64,000 nucleotides of DNA from Hemerocallis citrina (lineage: Eukaryota > Streptophyta > Magnoliopsida > Asparagales > Asphodelaceae): positions 115,172,004 through 115,236,003 of the forward strand of contig CM030363.1 in the NCBI GenBank assembly GCA_017893485.1, written 5' to 3'. Within the stretch, counting starts at the first letter, position 1. Every line of letters begins with the position of its first letter. The notes beneath the pieces were generated by a model, which worked only from the letters and a program-made list of their open reading frames with translations, did not search any database and had not been told where the DNA came from. The position numbers and the translations under genes are program-made. Below, one piece after another: positions 51,170 to 63,320 of the stretch.

Positions 51170-54100
51170 ATGATTAATTTCCATCCCCTCAAACGCTTCA
51201 TATTCTCTCCTTATCGTCACCGCCGCTTCTCATCCATGTCGATTCCCGTCACTGCCGGTAAACGCACGGACCTGAAGGGAGTAGTCTTCGACATGGACGG
51301 AACCCTAACGGTTCCGGTGATCGACTTCGGCGCGATGTATCGGGCGGTGCTCGGAGAGGAGACATACGCAGCGATGCGATCGGCGTCCATCGATATTCTC
51401 CACCATATTGAGACGTGGGGCCCGCAGGAGCAGCACAAGGCGTATCAAACCATTGCTCAATACGAAAAAAATGGGCTCGATTGTCTCCAAATCATGCCTG
51501 GTTTTTTTTTTTTTTTTTTTTTTTTTTTTGTGAGCCCTAATTTTGATTTTTGTTTGATTGATTTGAGTGTGATGTGATGTACTAATGTGCAGGTGCGATG
51601 GAGCTCTGTGTTTTTCTTGATTCGAAGAAGATAAGGTATGATTCTTGAATTCTTGATTGTTGAGTTTTTGTATACTGCTAATTAATTATAAGATTTAGAT
51701 ACTGATAGTTACACTTGAATGTTTAAGTAGCATAATATGGCAACTACTTGTGTTTAGCTTATGTTTTGAAATCTCCATTTTGGAGTAGCAATGGGGATTG
51801 TTTATGTTGGAAAGGACTCTGAGAGTGTAGTGTGACCTTGGGGTGATGTCAAAAAATTCAGCAGAATTCGATAGAGATAGATCACACTAGTACTAGACAG
51901 TAAGAACAATCTGTAGGAAGGAAGAATCCAAAGAATGCTGGTACACACATGCACAGTGAGTCATGTATCTAAATAATCAATATGGAGATAAAATCAAAGT
52001 CAGTAGAGATGTGATGGTTTGGAGAATGGTAAACCTCTTGTACAGTGTTGATTTCTCAATAGTTGTATTTAATGGGAGCTTGATTTGGTTTCACACTCTC
52101 TGTTAGTGCATTTTGAGTGGTAATGCAGATTATTCATATTGGGAAGCACTCTGAGAGTTTGGGGTTTCAAGGAATGTATATCCTGTCGCTCTTTCACAAG
52201 AAACAATCACTGCTACTTTGGTCGGCTCATGCATCCTGACTAGATAACTTCACCTGAATTGGTCGGTACATGGTCTATAGATACCCAAGTATGAGTTTGG
52301 TGATTCAAGCATAGTCGTAAGAGGGACGATTCTGATGAATGGCATTGGCAAACCTCTTATGGAGTCTTGCTTCTCAATAAAAGTCATTTAGTTGGCATTT
52401 AACGTCATGCCGTGCTTCTAGAATTTTATATGCACTAAATGAGTAGATGACATATCTTTAAGTGCATACAATTTTGGGATTCTGAGCATTTCTAATAATC
52501 AGCCAAATGTTTAGGCAAACAAATCATGCCAACATAGCAAAGCCTAAAGCGTGCACAACTCCATCCTGAACTTGATTTTCATTTGTTTTTTGTTTATTTG
52601 AAGGAGGGGATTAATTACGCGCAATGTGAAGGATGCAGTTGATTTGTTCCATCAGAGATTTGGGGTAAGTTGTCTTTTTTTCCCCCCCTCTTCGTTCTCC
52701 CTAGTATATTTTCATCCAAATTAGATAAGCAGATATGGAAAATATATCAGTATATGTTAGTAAGCTTGTGTTGCACAGATTAGTGAATAGAATCACTGAT
52801 GCTATGATGGGTAGACAGAACGTATGAGGCTATAATTACAACTGAGTATCTTCCAACTAATTGAATAGGTTGATTTCAGTCATTTGAGGTTCCCATTACA
52901 AAGGAGATATTTGTGATTAATAATGTATACGGTTGGACACAGAACACTAGATATGGGATGAGAATTTTTTGAATATTTTATTATTAATTTAAAAGTCTTC
53001 CTATGTAGGGCAGTGTGTGAATGTAGATGAAGATTCTCTCTCTGTCTCTCTCTCACTCTCTCTCACTCTCTCCTCATATTAAAACCAATAAAATGGATCC
53101 TTATCAACCTTCGTCCACTACAAGAATCACAACTCCTCAATAAACATATGTAATGGTAAACAAACAATAATCTGTATCATATTCCCTTACAAAATCTGTT
53201 AACTAGCAAAATTTCCTCCATTCCAAAAGTGCAATCCGTGAACTTGGTATATTCATCCTTCAACAACATAATCACCCTACATATATATAAAAAAATATTA
53301 TCATCTCGATTACCAAAAGCTAATTCCTTGAGTGTTTAGGTCCCAAAAACAAGGAATTTCTCGAGCATCCTCTTCCACTCTTAATTCCCATACTTCCTAC
53401 TAATGCCTGATCAACTTCCTAGTCATCTGCTTTCTTCTTTCACATGTTTTCTTGGTTGTATTGGTGTCACTGACATCTCTGTTTTGTCTTCTTCCTTGTG
53501 TCCCGAGATGGGGCCAATCATTTCTATTAGAACTGGAGTAGGAGATGCGAGAAAATATTTAAATTAAACCAATTCAACTACTAATTCTGATAAATAGATC
53601 AAAACATGTGTATACAAAGTTGTGGGGGTATTCTGCTGACAGTATTATGATTAAGTATTTTTTGTTTTGTTTTGTTTTTTTTTTTTTTTGTTTCTCTTGA
53701 AAACTAAATTATGATTAAGATTGATCCGTCAATGAATATAGACATGCTTCTGTTGTTTCTGCTGAAAAGAAAGGAAAAAGTGGTATTGAAGAAGATGGTG
53801 GGAAGGAATCCCAACGACTAGCTTATCCGTGGTTTAGTAACTTTAGTTTATAAGAAAAAATTAATTGTGTTGTTTTTTATGGTTATATTTAAGGATGTTT
53901 TTGGTTCTTTGTAAGTACTTGCAGCTCAACATGCAAGATTCTCTTGGGTTGCAACTGAAAAGTAAAAGAAATTACTTTCAGTTTGCACCTTGGGCTTACT
54001 GGTATTCTGCTTATGACCAATCTACATGCTGCATATGAGGTTAATCTCATTACTACGGAAGGTGATGAGCTGATAGTTATTGACCCTTAACTGGTAGGAA

Positions 54101-57100
54101 AGTGATATTTGTTACTCATTGTTATGTAATATTTTGGTGGTGGTTGCTGATTTTAGGATATTTAGACTGCTTTCGGGGAGCAAATTTTGTTTATGAAGCT
54201 TAGACTTCACATGTTCCTAACTTATATGTTTTGTAATGACTGACCCTTTCTTTTATATAGTTTTTGGCTAGAGTTCCATAGGAGCTCTATCTATTATATC
54301 CACACACAAAAAGAGAAAGAAATTACTTTCATTTTGCACCTTGGGCTTGCGAGCAAAGGGACTCTTGAAAGATTCGTTAGAGTTGCAGGTACTTTATTGA
54401 AGTTGCAAAAGTTGCAACTAAAAAGTAAAAGAACTTAGCTTTCAGTTTGCACCTTGGGCTTGCAACCAAAGGGAATCTTGCAAGTCGGGTTGAAACTTGG
54501 AAGTTACTTGCACTTGCTTCCAACTTGCTTCAATGAACTAAACACCCCCGTAGCAAATTTTTGTTGGCTAGTGGGCTTTTTTAAGGAGATTGTTGCTTAC
54601 TATTGATCATGCTCTAGCATTGGCATGTTGCATACATGGATACGCCATTGTCCTCTTTCTGCCATTTTTGATATCTTGCCATGCTTTCACTTCTAGTGCC
54701 TGTATTGGTGGTCGTATAACCCTTATCCATGGCAAGTTTTCTGGTTGAGCCAGATGCTTAGGACCACTTTTGTATTTCTTCTCTCGGCGAAATTAGATGA
54801 TGTAAGCTCATCATTAAAGTACAAACATGTGCATGTTAGTTTTAATTTCTAACACAGACCAGTCTTGCTGCAAATCTGACTAACAATTTGCATGGATCAC
54901 ACACTTGACAGAAAGTCGATATCCATATGTTGGTATGTACACATGGATATCTCTTGCAGATATGCTTCATAATGGACCAATAAGATGGAATTCAACTATG
55001 ATCGTTTGAGCCGATAATATTGTAGCTAATTTCTTTGTTCATTGCCACATAGAGATGACTTTTCGCTCCTTTATTCTCTTGAATATGGAACAATGATCTG
55101 ATTTATTTAGCCAACTTTTTTTAGCGTTCCAAATGATGGAATAATTAACTAATTTCTCTTAGAATAGAACACAAAAATTTGTGTGAAGGAGGTGTTGAAG
55201 GAGGATAATTGAGGTGATTCTAGTGAAAGAATGATGAACTATTATATTTTCAATTGCCATATATCTAGGATTATTGTCATTTCATGTGTTTTGGAGTATT
55301 AGATGCGCAGTCCTCCAAGAAATCTCCATTTGCGTTAAATCCAATATTCTTTAAGCAGTCCAAGCAACTGATTATATTAGTATCTAGCTTTAATTTACTA
55401 TTATTGCAAGCACAATGGTATAACTAACTCAGGCCATGGGGATCATACTTTGTTGTTCCATTTGTCATCTTATTTCCAAACTCCCTGCGTTACCCATTAG
55501 TTCTTGCATTAGCCATGGAAAAATGGCTATACATGTTAGAATTGTATCCTTAGAGCAGAATTGATGTAGACTGGCAGAGATTGTGAGAATAGTCTCAAGA
55601 AGATAAGGATGGCTTATTCATCATACCCATTAGTGCTTTAGGGAAGCTACTTAACAGATGTGTGGATTGTGGAGCGTAGTTGACTCTTAATTATAATAAG
55701 TAACTAAACCTTTAGTCTTATATTAAGGATTGACCTTTAATTAATACATCTTGTTATAATACTATATTTTACTTTGCATTTGATAATTAGTTTACAGAGA
55801 ATATGTCAATTGAGAGCTAGAATTTCTGGAGTCCTGAATAATTAAATTACTTGGAACACCATAATGGTATCATCCTGATGAAAACTTCTTTTGATTGCAT
55901 GGAGATGTTTTAATATTGATTGATTGACTGTGGTCTATGTCTACTGTTGAAAAGTAGTAGGTACTAATATGTATATTCTCTTTCCTAATCTATTGGAAAC
56001 AGATTTCCCAAATCTCTCACCACTCAACCTTCTCTCAATCTTCTTTCTTCTCCTCCAACAATGTAATCCTTATATATAGATGTATACAGTAAAGAATAAA
56101 GCATAAGAATAAAAATTATTTTTCCCAAATCAGTTTTTAAAATGGGATCAGAGCCTAATCAGATCTAGGCCAACGGAAGAAGAAGAGAAGGAGGTGATCA
56201 GATCTGACACTTCCATCTTGATCCGATCCCGACCAAATCCCGATCTCTGAATATCCTCGTCGACCGATTCCGGCGAACCCCCGTATCCGGCGACCTAACC
56301 CCATCATCGTCCTCTTTCTCTCTCCCCGAATTCCTGCCCAAATCACTGTACCGCAACTGTTCATCTTCTAACTATTGAACCCATCCTCTAAGTTCTTCTC
56401 CGGCCATCCCCTTAACCCCCGGCAACCCCCACTCCCATCGACCTTTCCCCAACACCGCCTTCCACCTCCCCTCGATGCCCTATTACCGAAAACCCCATCC
56501 CCTGTCCTCCCTTCCTGTTCCTCGATTTTAACAGTAGCCAAACCCACCAAATCCCGATGCCCTTCCCTGTTCCGCCGTGCTGCCGCGCCGCCGCCGTCGC
56601 CCACGTCGTCGCATCGACCCCTAGCGATGCCCCCTCGCCGTTGCTGCCATTGCCATGCTCTCTCTCTCTCTCTTGCCGACAGTCGTTGCTGTTGTGGCTC
56701 CTCTGTTGCTGCTGTTTCATTCAGTTGCTGTTGTTGTTTGGTGTTCGGGCTCTTAGATTTGATCCAGATCGGATCTAAAAGGAGCTATTCTATCGGAGGG
56801 TGCTGTTTGATTTGCTAGTTGCTGTTCTTGGCCAAGTTGTATCGTTTGCTATTGGTTGCTGAAGATAAGATCCGTTGCTTTTCTTGTGCTGCTACCATGG
56901 GACAAACTGATAGAGCTGAGAAGAGTATTGGACTTGCCTCTACATTAGTTACAGCTGTAGGTAATGATGGTAAGGTATTTAATATTTTTGCTTCTGTTAT
57001 GAATAATGCATGGATAATTGATTCAGGTGCTACCGACTATATGACTTTTGATTCTAGACAAGTTCAAAATTTTCAACCATCCACCAAATCAACTGTGTCC

Positions 57101-60100
57101 ACTGCCAATGGTAATCCTGCCAATGTTACTGGCGAGGGTACCATACATCTCACAAACAACCTAACCTTAGATACTGTCCTAGTTGTGTCATTCTTGAATT
57201 TTAACTTATTATCTGTTGCTCAAATAATTACTGCTTTACATTATATTGTAGTCTTTTGGCCTTCACATTGTGTGTTTAAGGATATTCGGACTCGCAAAAC
57301 GATTGGTTATGGGGTTAGACAGAGGAAGCTCTATTACCTGGATTTAGAATATGAAAGTTCAAGCAAGTTGACTCAAGCTCTAAGTGGAAGGATCTAAAGA
57401 TGAGAAAAAGAAATCAGATATATGGTTATGGCATCGACGTCTAGGGCATGCTTCTTTTGGTTATTTGAAAAAATTATTTTCAAGTTTATTTTTGAAGTTG
57501 GATATATGTGCCTTTCGGTGTGATGTGTGTGAACTCGCAAAAGGTCACCGTGTCTCTTTTCCTCCAAGTCCAAGTAGAAGCTCCCTTCCATTTATGATTA
57601 TTCATTCTGATGTTTGGGGTCCACTCAAAACCACTACATTTGGAGGAGCCAAATGGTTTGTGACCTTTATTGATGACTGTACCGTATGACATGGATTTGT
57701 GTGAAGTCGAAAAGTGAAGTTAGTGTGGTTTATTTCAGAAATTTCACAAGCATGTTATGATTCAGTATAAATCACAGATTCAAGTTCTAAGGAGTGATAA
57801 TGGCGGAGAGTACCTGAGTTCGAATCTGCAACAATATTTGGTGGAACACGGAATTGTTCACCAGACTACATGTTCATATACATCTCAATAGAATGGGGTT
57901 ACAGAAAGAAAAAATAGACACTTACTCGAAGTGGTCTGTGCTTCTCTCATCCATGAAAATATGCCACTCATTTATTGAGGAGAAGTCCTTGCTACTGTTG
58001 CATACTTAATTAACCGTGTTCCCTTTAATATTCTAAACTTCCTCACACCATTTCAAGCATTAACTGAAGCTGTGAATGCACCAAAAGTCAACTTGCCACC
58101 TTGTGTGTTTGGGTGTGTTGCATTTGTTCATCTTTATCAATATGAAGCAATAAGTTTAACTCCTCGAGCTGTCCGCTGTGTTTTCGTAGGATATGTACAG
58201 AATAAGAAAGGGTATCGGTGCTATCACCCGCCAACTCAAAAGATGTTTGTGACTATGGATATTGTGTTCCATGAAGATGAGATGTATTTTTTCTCTGAGG
58301 TTGAACTTCAGGGGGAGTACCGAAGTGAAGTTTAAACTCTTGCCTATGATGAAGTGGTTACTATTCAGACTGAACAATCGGATATAAGGGGAGAAAATCA
58401 GGATGTAAGTAGTGACGATCACTCGAATGAAGACTTGGTTGAGGAAGAAAATTGTCACGAAGAATTACAGTCAGTGCCGAACCTCCATGAAGATGAGCCA
58501 TCTCCACTACCAGCACCATCTGAACCTTCTCCACCACCAGCACCATAAGATCTATCTCTACCCCCAGCAGAACCCCAAAACCAATCGTCATTGCTGTCCG
58601 AAGCTCCAAGATGAGAACTCCCAAACCGTACTACTAGAGGTATCCCAAAATTCACTTATGAGCCTAATCCCACTAGTAAAGTCAAGTATCCCATGAGTCA
58701 TTATGTGTTCACTCACCGATTGCTGAATCAAATAAGTCATTTGTGAATCAATTATCTGTTGTATCTATTCCTAATAGTGTGCAGGAAGCCTTAGCCGATC
58801 TAAGGTGGAAAGCAGCCATGGATAAGGAAATGAAGTCCTTGAAGAAGAATGAGACTTGGGAGATGGTCGAACTGCTAGCAGGGAAGAAGCCGGTAGGATA
58901 CAGATGGATTTATACAGTGAAATATAAGTCGGATGGTTCGATAGAGCGGTACAAGGCAAGGCTGGTTGCCAAAGGGTACACTCAAACTTATGGAATTGAT
59001 TATGACGAAACATTTGCACCTGTGGCAAAGTTCAACACTGTTTGAGTTCTACTGTCACTTGCTACAAATCTTGATTGGTCGTTGGAGCAATTTGATGTGA
59101 AGAATGCATTTCTGCATGGAGAATTGACAGAAGAGGTTTATATGGATCTACCGCCATGATCAAATAGACCAGTCCAACACAATAATAAAGTGTGTCGGTT
59201 GAGGAAGGCGCTATATGGTCTCGAACAATCGCCAAGAGCTTAGTTGGGAGGTTTACAAAATCAATGAGGACATTCGGATATTGTCAGAATAATTCAGATC
59301 ATACCCTATTCCTGAAAAGGAAAGAAGATAATATTACTGCTCTCATTATATATGTGAATGACATGATAGTAACTGGAAATGATCCTGATGAGAGAATGAC
59401 ATTGAAGAGCAACTTGTCACAAGAGTTCGAAATGAAGGATCTTGGCTCTTTGAGATATTTCCTTGGTATTGAAGTTTCTCGCTCAAGAAATTGTATATTT
59501 TTGTCTAAAAAAAAGTATGTTATCGATTTATTGAAGAAAACTGGAATGTCTGCATGTCAGCCGATTGGTACACCATTAGAAGGACTGAAACTTTGCAACG
59601 AATTTGATCATGTGCCTTGTGATAAGGAAAGATATCAGAGATTGGTTGGACGGCTGATGTATCTTGCGCATACACGGCCAGATTTATCATATGCTTTAAG
59701 TGTGGTAAGTTAGTTTATGCATGCACCTCAGGAACACCACATGGATACAATGATGAGAATTCTGAGATATATCAAGTCTGCTCTAGGAAATGGGGTCCTA
59801 TTTGCGAAACATGGTCACTTGAAGGTTGAGGCATATACTAATGCTGATTGGGCAGGATCTATAATTGATAGGCGCTCCACTTCAGGATATTTCACATTCG
59901 TTGGAAGAAATCTAATTACATGGAGAAGTAAGAAGCAAAATGTTGTTGCACGCTCTAGTGCAGAGGCTAAGTATCGCGGAGTAGCTCTATGTATAGTGGA
60001 AGCTTTATGACTGAAACTCTTGTTGCATGACTTAGGCTGTGGTCCGAATGAACCTATGAAAGTGTATTGTGACAGTCAAGCAGTATGTGATATTGTTGCC

Positions 60101-61369
60101 AATCCAGTTCAACATGATAGGACGAAACATGTAGAGGTGGATAGATTCCTTATCAAGGAGAAATTGGATGAGAAAGTCATTGAGATATCTAAAGTGAAGT
60201 CAGAAGATCAGCTCGCAGATATCCTGACCAAGGCAGTTTCGAGTCGGCTCTTCTTGAAATCTGTTGACAAGTTGGGCATGATCAATATCTATGTACCAAC
60301 TTGAGGGGGAGTGTTGAAATGTAGTAAATACTAATATGTCTATTCTGTTTCCTAATCTATAGGAAACAGATTTTTCAAATCTCTCACCACTCAATCTTCT
60401 CTCAATCTCCTTTCTTCTCCTCAAATAATGTAATCCTTATATATAGATGTATACAGTAAAGAATAAAGAATAAGAATAAAAATTATTTTTCCCAAATCAG
60501 TTTTCAATTCCTACGTCAAAATTCATTTTTTCCATTCAAATGCTCATTCGCTTACAACTGCAGATAGAGTTTTGCCCAGCATTGAGTAGGGAATTTCGTC
60601 CTTATAAACCTGATCCTGCTCCACTGCTGCATATCTGTGCATGTTGGGGTGTTTCCCCAAATGAAGTTATAATGATCGGAGACAGCCTTCGAGATGATGT
60701 AAGTGAATATATATCCTGCAGCTCTTTAGATAATGAAAGGCACAACCTAGTCCTATAATCTAATGTTAATTTCTTCCAGCAGTATTCAACTTTTATACGC
60801 TTACTATATACAGGAGTCTGAAATTTCTAATTAATCCGAAGACTTCAATGTTACAATTATCCTAGACATAATAATCCATGCATTAGCCTCTAGATTATTT
60901 CTCCTTTTATATGAAGTTGAACATTCGAAGACAGATCATAGAAAGTTGGTCCTCTAATCTGAATTTTGCTATTGCTTACATTTTAATTAATTGACACTGC
61001 ATTCAGCACACTCTGATGCCTTGTTCAAATTGAATGTAAATATGTTTACGGATTGCTACTCAATTAGACGACCAAATATAGGAAACTGTTTTACCTTCAT
61101 AGTCTAGTTATGAACTTTGCATAACTCTAGTTATGTGTGCCAGCTTCATATCCAAATATAGCATAATTTGATATTTTTGATATGTGCATGGAAAATAGGT
61201 TGGTTGTGGGAAACGAGCAGGAGCATTCACGTGCTTGCTGGATGAGACTGGGAGATATGGCTCTATTGATTCATTGACAGATGATTCGAAGCCGGATTTC
61301 AAGGTTTCCTCTCTAACTGAAGTGCATTCTATACTGGATACCCATTTCAACCTACTTCCCCCATGTTAG
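51170..61369 (+). CDS. HAD-superfamily hydrolase (host gene), five exons
   Basis: Exons are 51170-51500, 51593-51635, 52604-52664, 60564-60698 and 61199-61369, with GT-AG introns and joined phases, giving 246 residues. Residues 1-22 are Arg-rich with [14 protein letters not shown], a possible organelle-targeting peptide; Met-22 or so (MSIPV) is an alternative start. Motif I is [12 protein letters not shown] (nucleophile and acid Asp), motif II lies in RGLITRN, motif III in RPYKPDP, and motif IV in [10 protein letters not shown]. The C-terminus reads [20 protein letters not shown]. The family hydrolyses phosphate esters; the substrate is not known. It resembles a plant HAD protein of similar length (Arabidopsis At2g33255 by recall). 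Intron 3 is 7.9 kb and carries a copia element. Confidence 0.93.
51502..51529 (+). repeat. Poly-T run (28 T) at the start of HAD intron 1
   Basis: The run begins at the second base of the intron, so the donor reads G|GTTTTT. Intron 1 is only 92 bases long. Confidence 0.9.
52665..53892. other. HAD intron 3, first part
   Basis: AT-rich intron sequence with no gene. It contains a CT microsatellite at about 53035-53075 and T runs near 53670-53690. Confidence 0.6.
53893..54547. mobile_element. Possible MITE with ggtgtttgg-type ends
   Basis: The left end ggatgtttttggttctttg and the right end read inward, gggtgtttagttcattg, form an imperfect inverted repeat of a common plant MITE type. Inside, three imperfect copies of a block with tttgcaccttgggctt occur near 53980, 54335 and 54447. 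No clear target duplication was found. Confidence 0.5.
54548..55944. other. HAD intron 3, middle part
   Basis: AT-rich sequence without recognisable genes or repeats. Confidence 0.5.
55945..56139 (+). repeat. 5' LTR of the copia element
   Basis: tgttgaaaag to cagttttta, with the final CA mutated to TA. A TATA-like ttatatatag is near 56073. Confidence 0.88.
56143..56154 (+). promoter_or_regulatory. Primer-binding-like site of the copia element
   Basis: tgggatcagagc differs by one base from the usual initiator tRNA-Met complement. Confidence 0.7.
56155..56815 (+). other. Leader of the copia element, gag missing
   Basis: CT- and Pro-codon-rich sequence with an open frame (56375-56818) that lacks capsid features and a zinc knuckle. 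It probably replaced or survived a deletion of gag. Not called as a gene. Confidence 0.5.
56816..58100 (+). pseudogene. Copia protease and integrase, broken
   Basis: The protease has [17 protein letters not shown] (57003-57055), where DSGAT is the active site. A GAG-pre-integrase block reads [20 protein letters not shown] (about 57417-57476) and the zinc finger [14 protein letters not shown] follows. The integrase core starts [20 protein letters not shown] and continues in other frames past stops at 57689 and 57890. Typical of copia. Non-functional. Confidence 0.88.
58743..60304 (+). pseudogene. Copia reverse transcriptase and RNase H, broken
   Basis: RT begins [20 protein letters not shown] and [20 protein letters not shown], then [20 protein letters not shown]. 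After stops near 59043 and 59158 it continues with the catalytic box as [11 protein letters not shown] (about 59353), in which one of the two Asp is changed to Asn. RNase H reads [40 protein letters not shown] and [20 protein letters not shown]. The altered catalytic box makes RT inactive even apart from the stops. Confidence 0.9.
60312..60506 (+). repeat. 3' LTR of the copia element
   Basis: tgttgaaatg to cagttttca, 195 bp. It ends 57 bp before HAD exon 4, close enough to include the branch-point region of intron 3. Confidence 0.9.
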
Positions 61370-61767
61370 AACTTTTAACTGATTGATAATCAATTCTCCT
61401 TGGAAAATATATTACTATAAAAAACTGGGTCCATTAATGTGTTGGTGGTTTTACTCTTCTATTCTATTTATTGTGTTTTTGTACCTGATTGGCTCTTCAT
61501 GCTTACATGCCTAATTAAGCTCTTGTTGTATCACCAAGATGAAGCATAGATAAGGAGAATGTTCTTTTGTTGTTTTGTTTTGTTTTATTTTGTTTGTTTG
61601 AGTTGAAAGAGTTGATTACTGGTCACACTTGCTTTTCATTCTGGATTATTTAAGTTTTTGAGAAAACCTGTGAAACTTCAAAATGGGGTCGGCTCATTTA
61701 TCCACTCTGTCTGTTGTATTTAAAATTTGGTTGAGAGAACCAATAAAGAGACAACTCAGACAAGTAA
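61370..61767. other. HAD 3' untranslated and downstream region
   Basis: No other gene is supported. T-rich sequence at 61565-61605 and attatttaagttt near 61643 could serve in 3' end formation, but I cannot set the poly(A) site. Confidence 0.4.
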
Positions 61768-62404
61768 GAGCATCCACAATGGTGTTCCTAATTTTTTTAG
61801 AAAATGGCAGCTACAGTAAAAGTAAATAGTGAAATTGTCTCCAGCGCTTGTTTGCTATATTTTTTAGAAAGATGAGACATGATGTTTCCTCAGTTAGTTT
61901 TTTTATTTTATTTTAAAGATTTAATTAATTACTGATTCAATATTAAAATATGTTAATTAAATAAATTAAATAATATAATATTACCTAAAACCTAATTAAA
62001 CACCCACTAAATCTAATTATATCCACTAAACCTACCCCTAATTTCACCCTGAATACTTGGACGGGACATGCCCCAAGCTTTTTTGCTTGAGATTAGACAA
62101 CATGTCTCGTCTGAGCATTTTTTTTGTTTTTTTTTTTCCTTTCCAGACGAATCAGCCCGTCCGATCAAAAAAAAAAAATGTCAGACGAAACAAGTTGGCT
62201 CGTCTGATCCCATTAAAAAATTCAAAAAAATTTTGGACAGAACATGTGTCGTCTCTTATAATTTGAGAATCGCAAAATTATTTCTCAAAAATGAGAAAGA
62301 ACTGTAGCTATTTTGCCATAAAATGACAAAATAGCAAATGACTGCAGCAGCTCATTTCTCAAAAATGAGAAATTGACAAATATAGCAAACGATTATGGAT
62401 GCTC
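61768..62404. mobile_element. MITE with TAA duplication (Harbinger-type)
   Basis: Ends gagcatccacaatgg and, read inward from the right, gagcatccataatcg form the terminal inverted repeat. taa flanks both sides (61765-61767, 62405-62407). It is 637 bp and non-coding. Inside are several gacg...cgtc short inverted repeats similar in type to those in the split MITE at 4817. A TWA duplication suggests mobilisation by PIF/Harbinger transposase. Confidence 0.82.
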
Positions 62405-62407
62405 TAA

Positions 62408-62738
62408 AGAGACGTCTTTATTTGGAATAGAAAGACTGTCTACAGTAAAAGAAAATTTGGAGGAAAATATACGAAAAAAACGGAGTCTCTTCACACTGTC
62501 CGCTTTGGAAAGGAAATCAGTGAAAGGGATAGATTTCAGGTATTAGTAATTTTGGAAGAATTAATGAGATTTCAAATTTTCAAATTTTCAAAATGAGAAA
62601 TGCTTGGAGTCATTTCACTTGTACTAAATAAATATTGATGATGTGTTAATTTTTTACATGAAATCTAATTATCACATACATCAAATATATGAATAATCAA
62701 ATAAAATAATTAATTTTAAAGATTTTTAAGCAGGTGAT
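62408..62738. other. AT-rich spacer
   Basis: Nothing recognisable; contains tttcaaattttcaaattttc repeats near 62571. Confidence 0.5.
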
Positions 62739-63320
62739 TGTTGCTGCTGATTTTGGTGTGGGAGCAAACAGATAAATTTATGGATTCTTGGAGAAAACAA
62801 TAAAGCAAACCTGTTGACCTGTTGAACTTCACCAATGTGTTGACTGGTTTCTTGCCACTGTCGTTGACCTGCAAAAAGTGCGAAATACCGGGATGGATCC
62901 CGGCGACACACCCTCCGACGTTTTTGTCAGTAATCTGAATGATTATAAAAGAGCTTTAATTGGAAAAGTATTGATTACCTTCTTATGGTGGGGGGAGAGG
63001 GATTTTTATAGTCGCCTTTAGGGATCCGTTTCGCGATAAGAACATATCTCTACTTCCCGGTGTGAGTGGATAGAAGTGGTTAAGATCACTTCCTAGGGAT
63101 AATTATGAATCTGTTTCTTCTTTATCCTTCTGAACCGGTTTGTAACGGATTGAGACCCATACCCAGTAAGACAGATTCGTTTATGGGTTATTGGGCTTTG
63201 AAGAAAGACTCAGTTTCCATTTCAGACCCGTTTGTAGGTGAAATTACCATTTACCCCTGAGCTTTAAGATTCGTGTCCGATTCGAACGGTCCTGATTTAA
63301 TCCCATTTTTAGTAATATCA
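62739..63320 (-). repeat. 3' LTR of Tat-like element 4
   Basis: It is 582 bp and is the most diverged of the six Tat LTRs in the window. It shares the gtgtgggagcaaacagat start block and the cggcgac...ccctccgacg block with the others. Confidence 0.88.

Larger units (their letters stand above)
55945..60506 (+). mobile_element. Ty1/copia element in HAD intron 3, decayed
   Basis: The two LTRs (55945-56139, 60312-60506) are both 195 bp. Inside lie a primer-binding-like site, a non-coding or low-complexity leader where gag should be, then protease, integrase, reverse transcriptase and RNase H in copia order, and a polypurine tract ttgagggggag before the right LTR. No matching 5-bp duplication is visible (tctac left, attcc right). 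Many stops break pol. It lies in the same orientation as the HAD gene. Confidence 0.92.
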
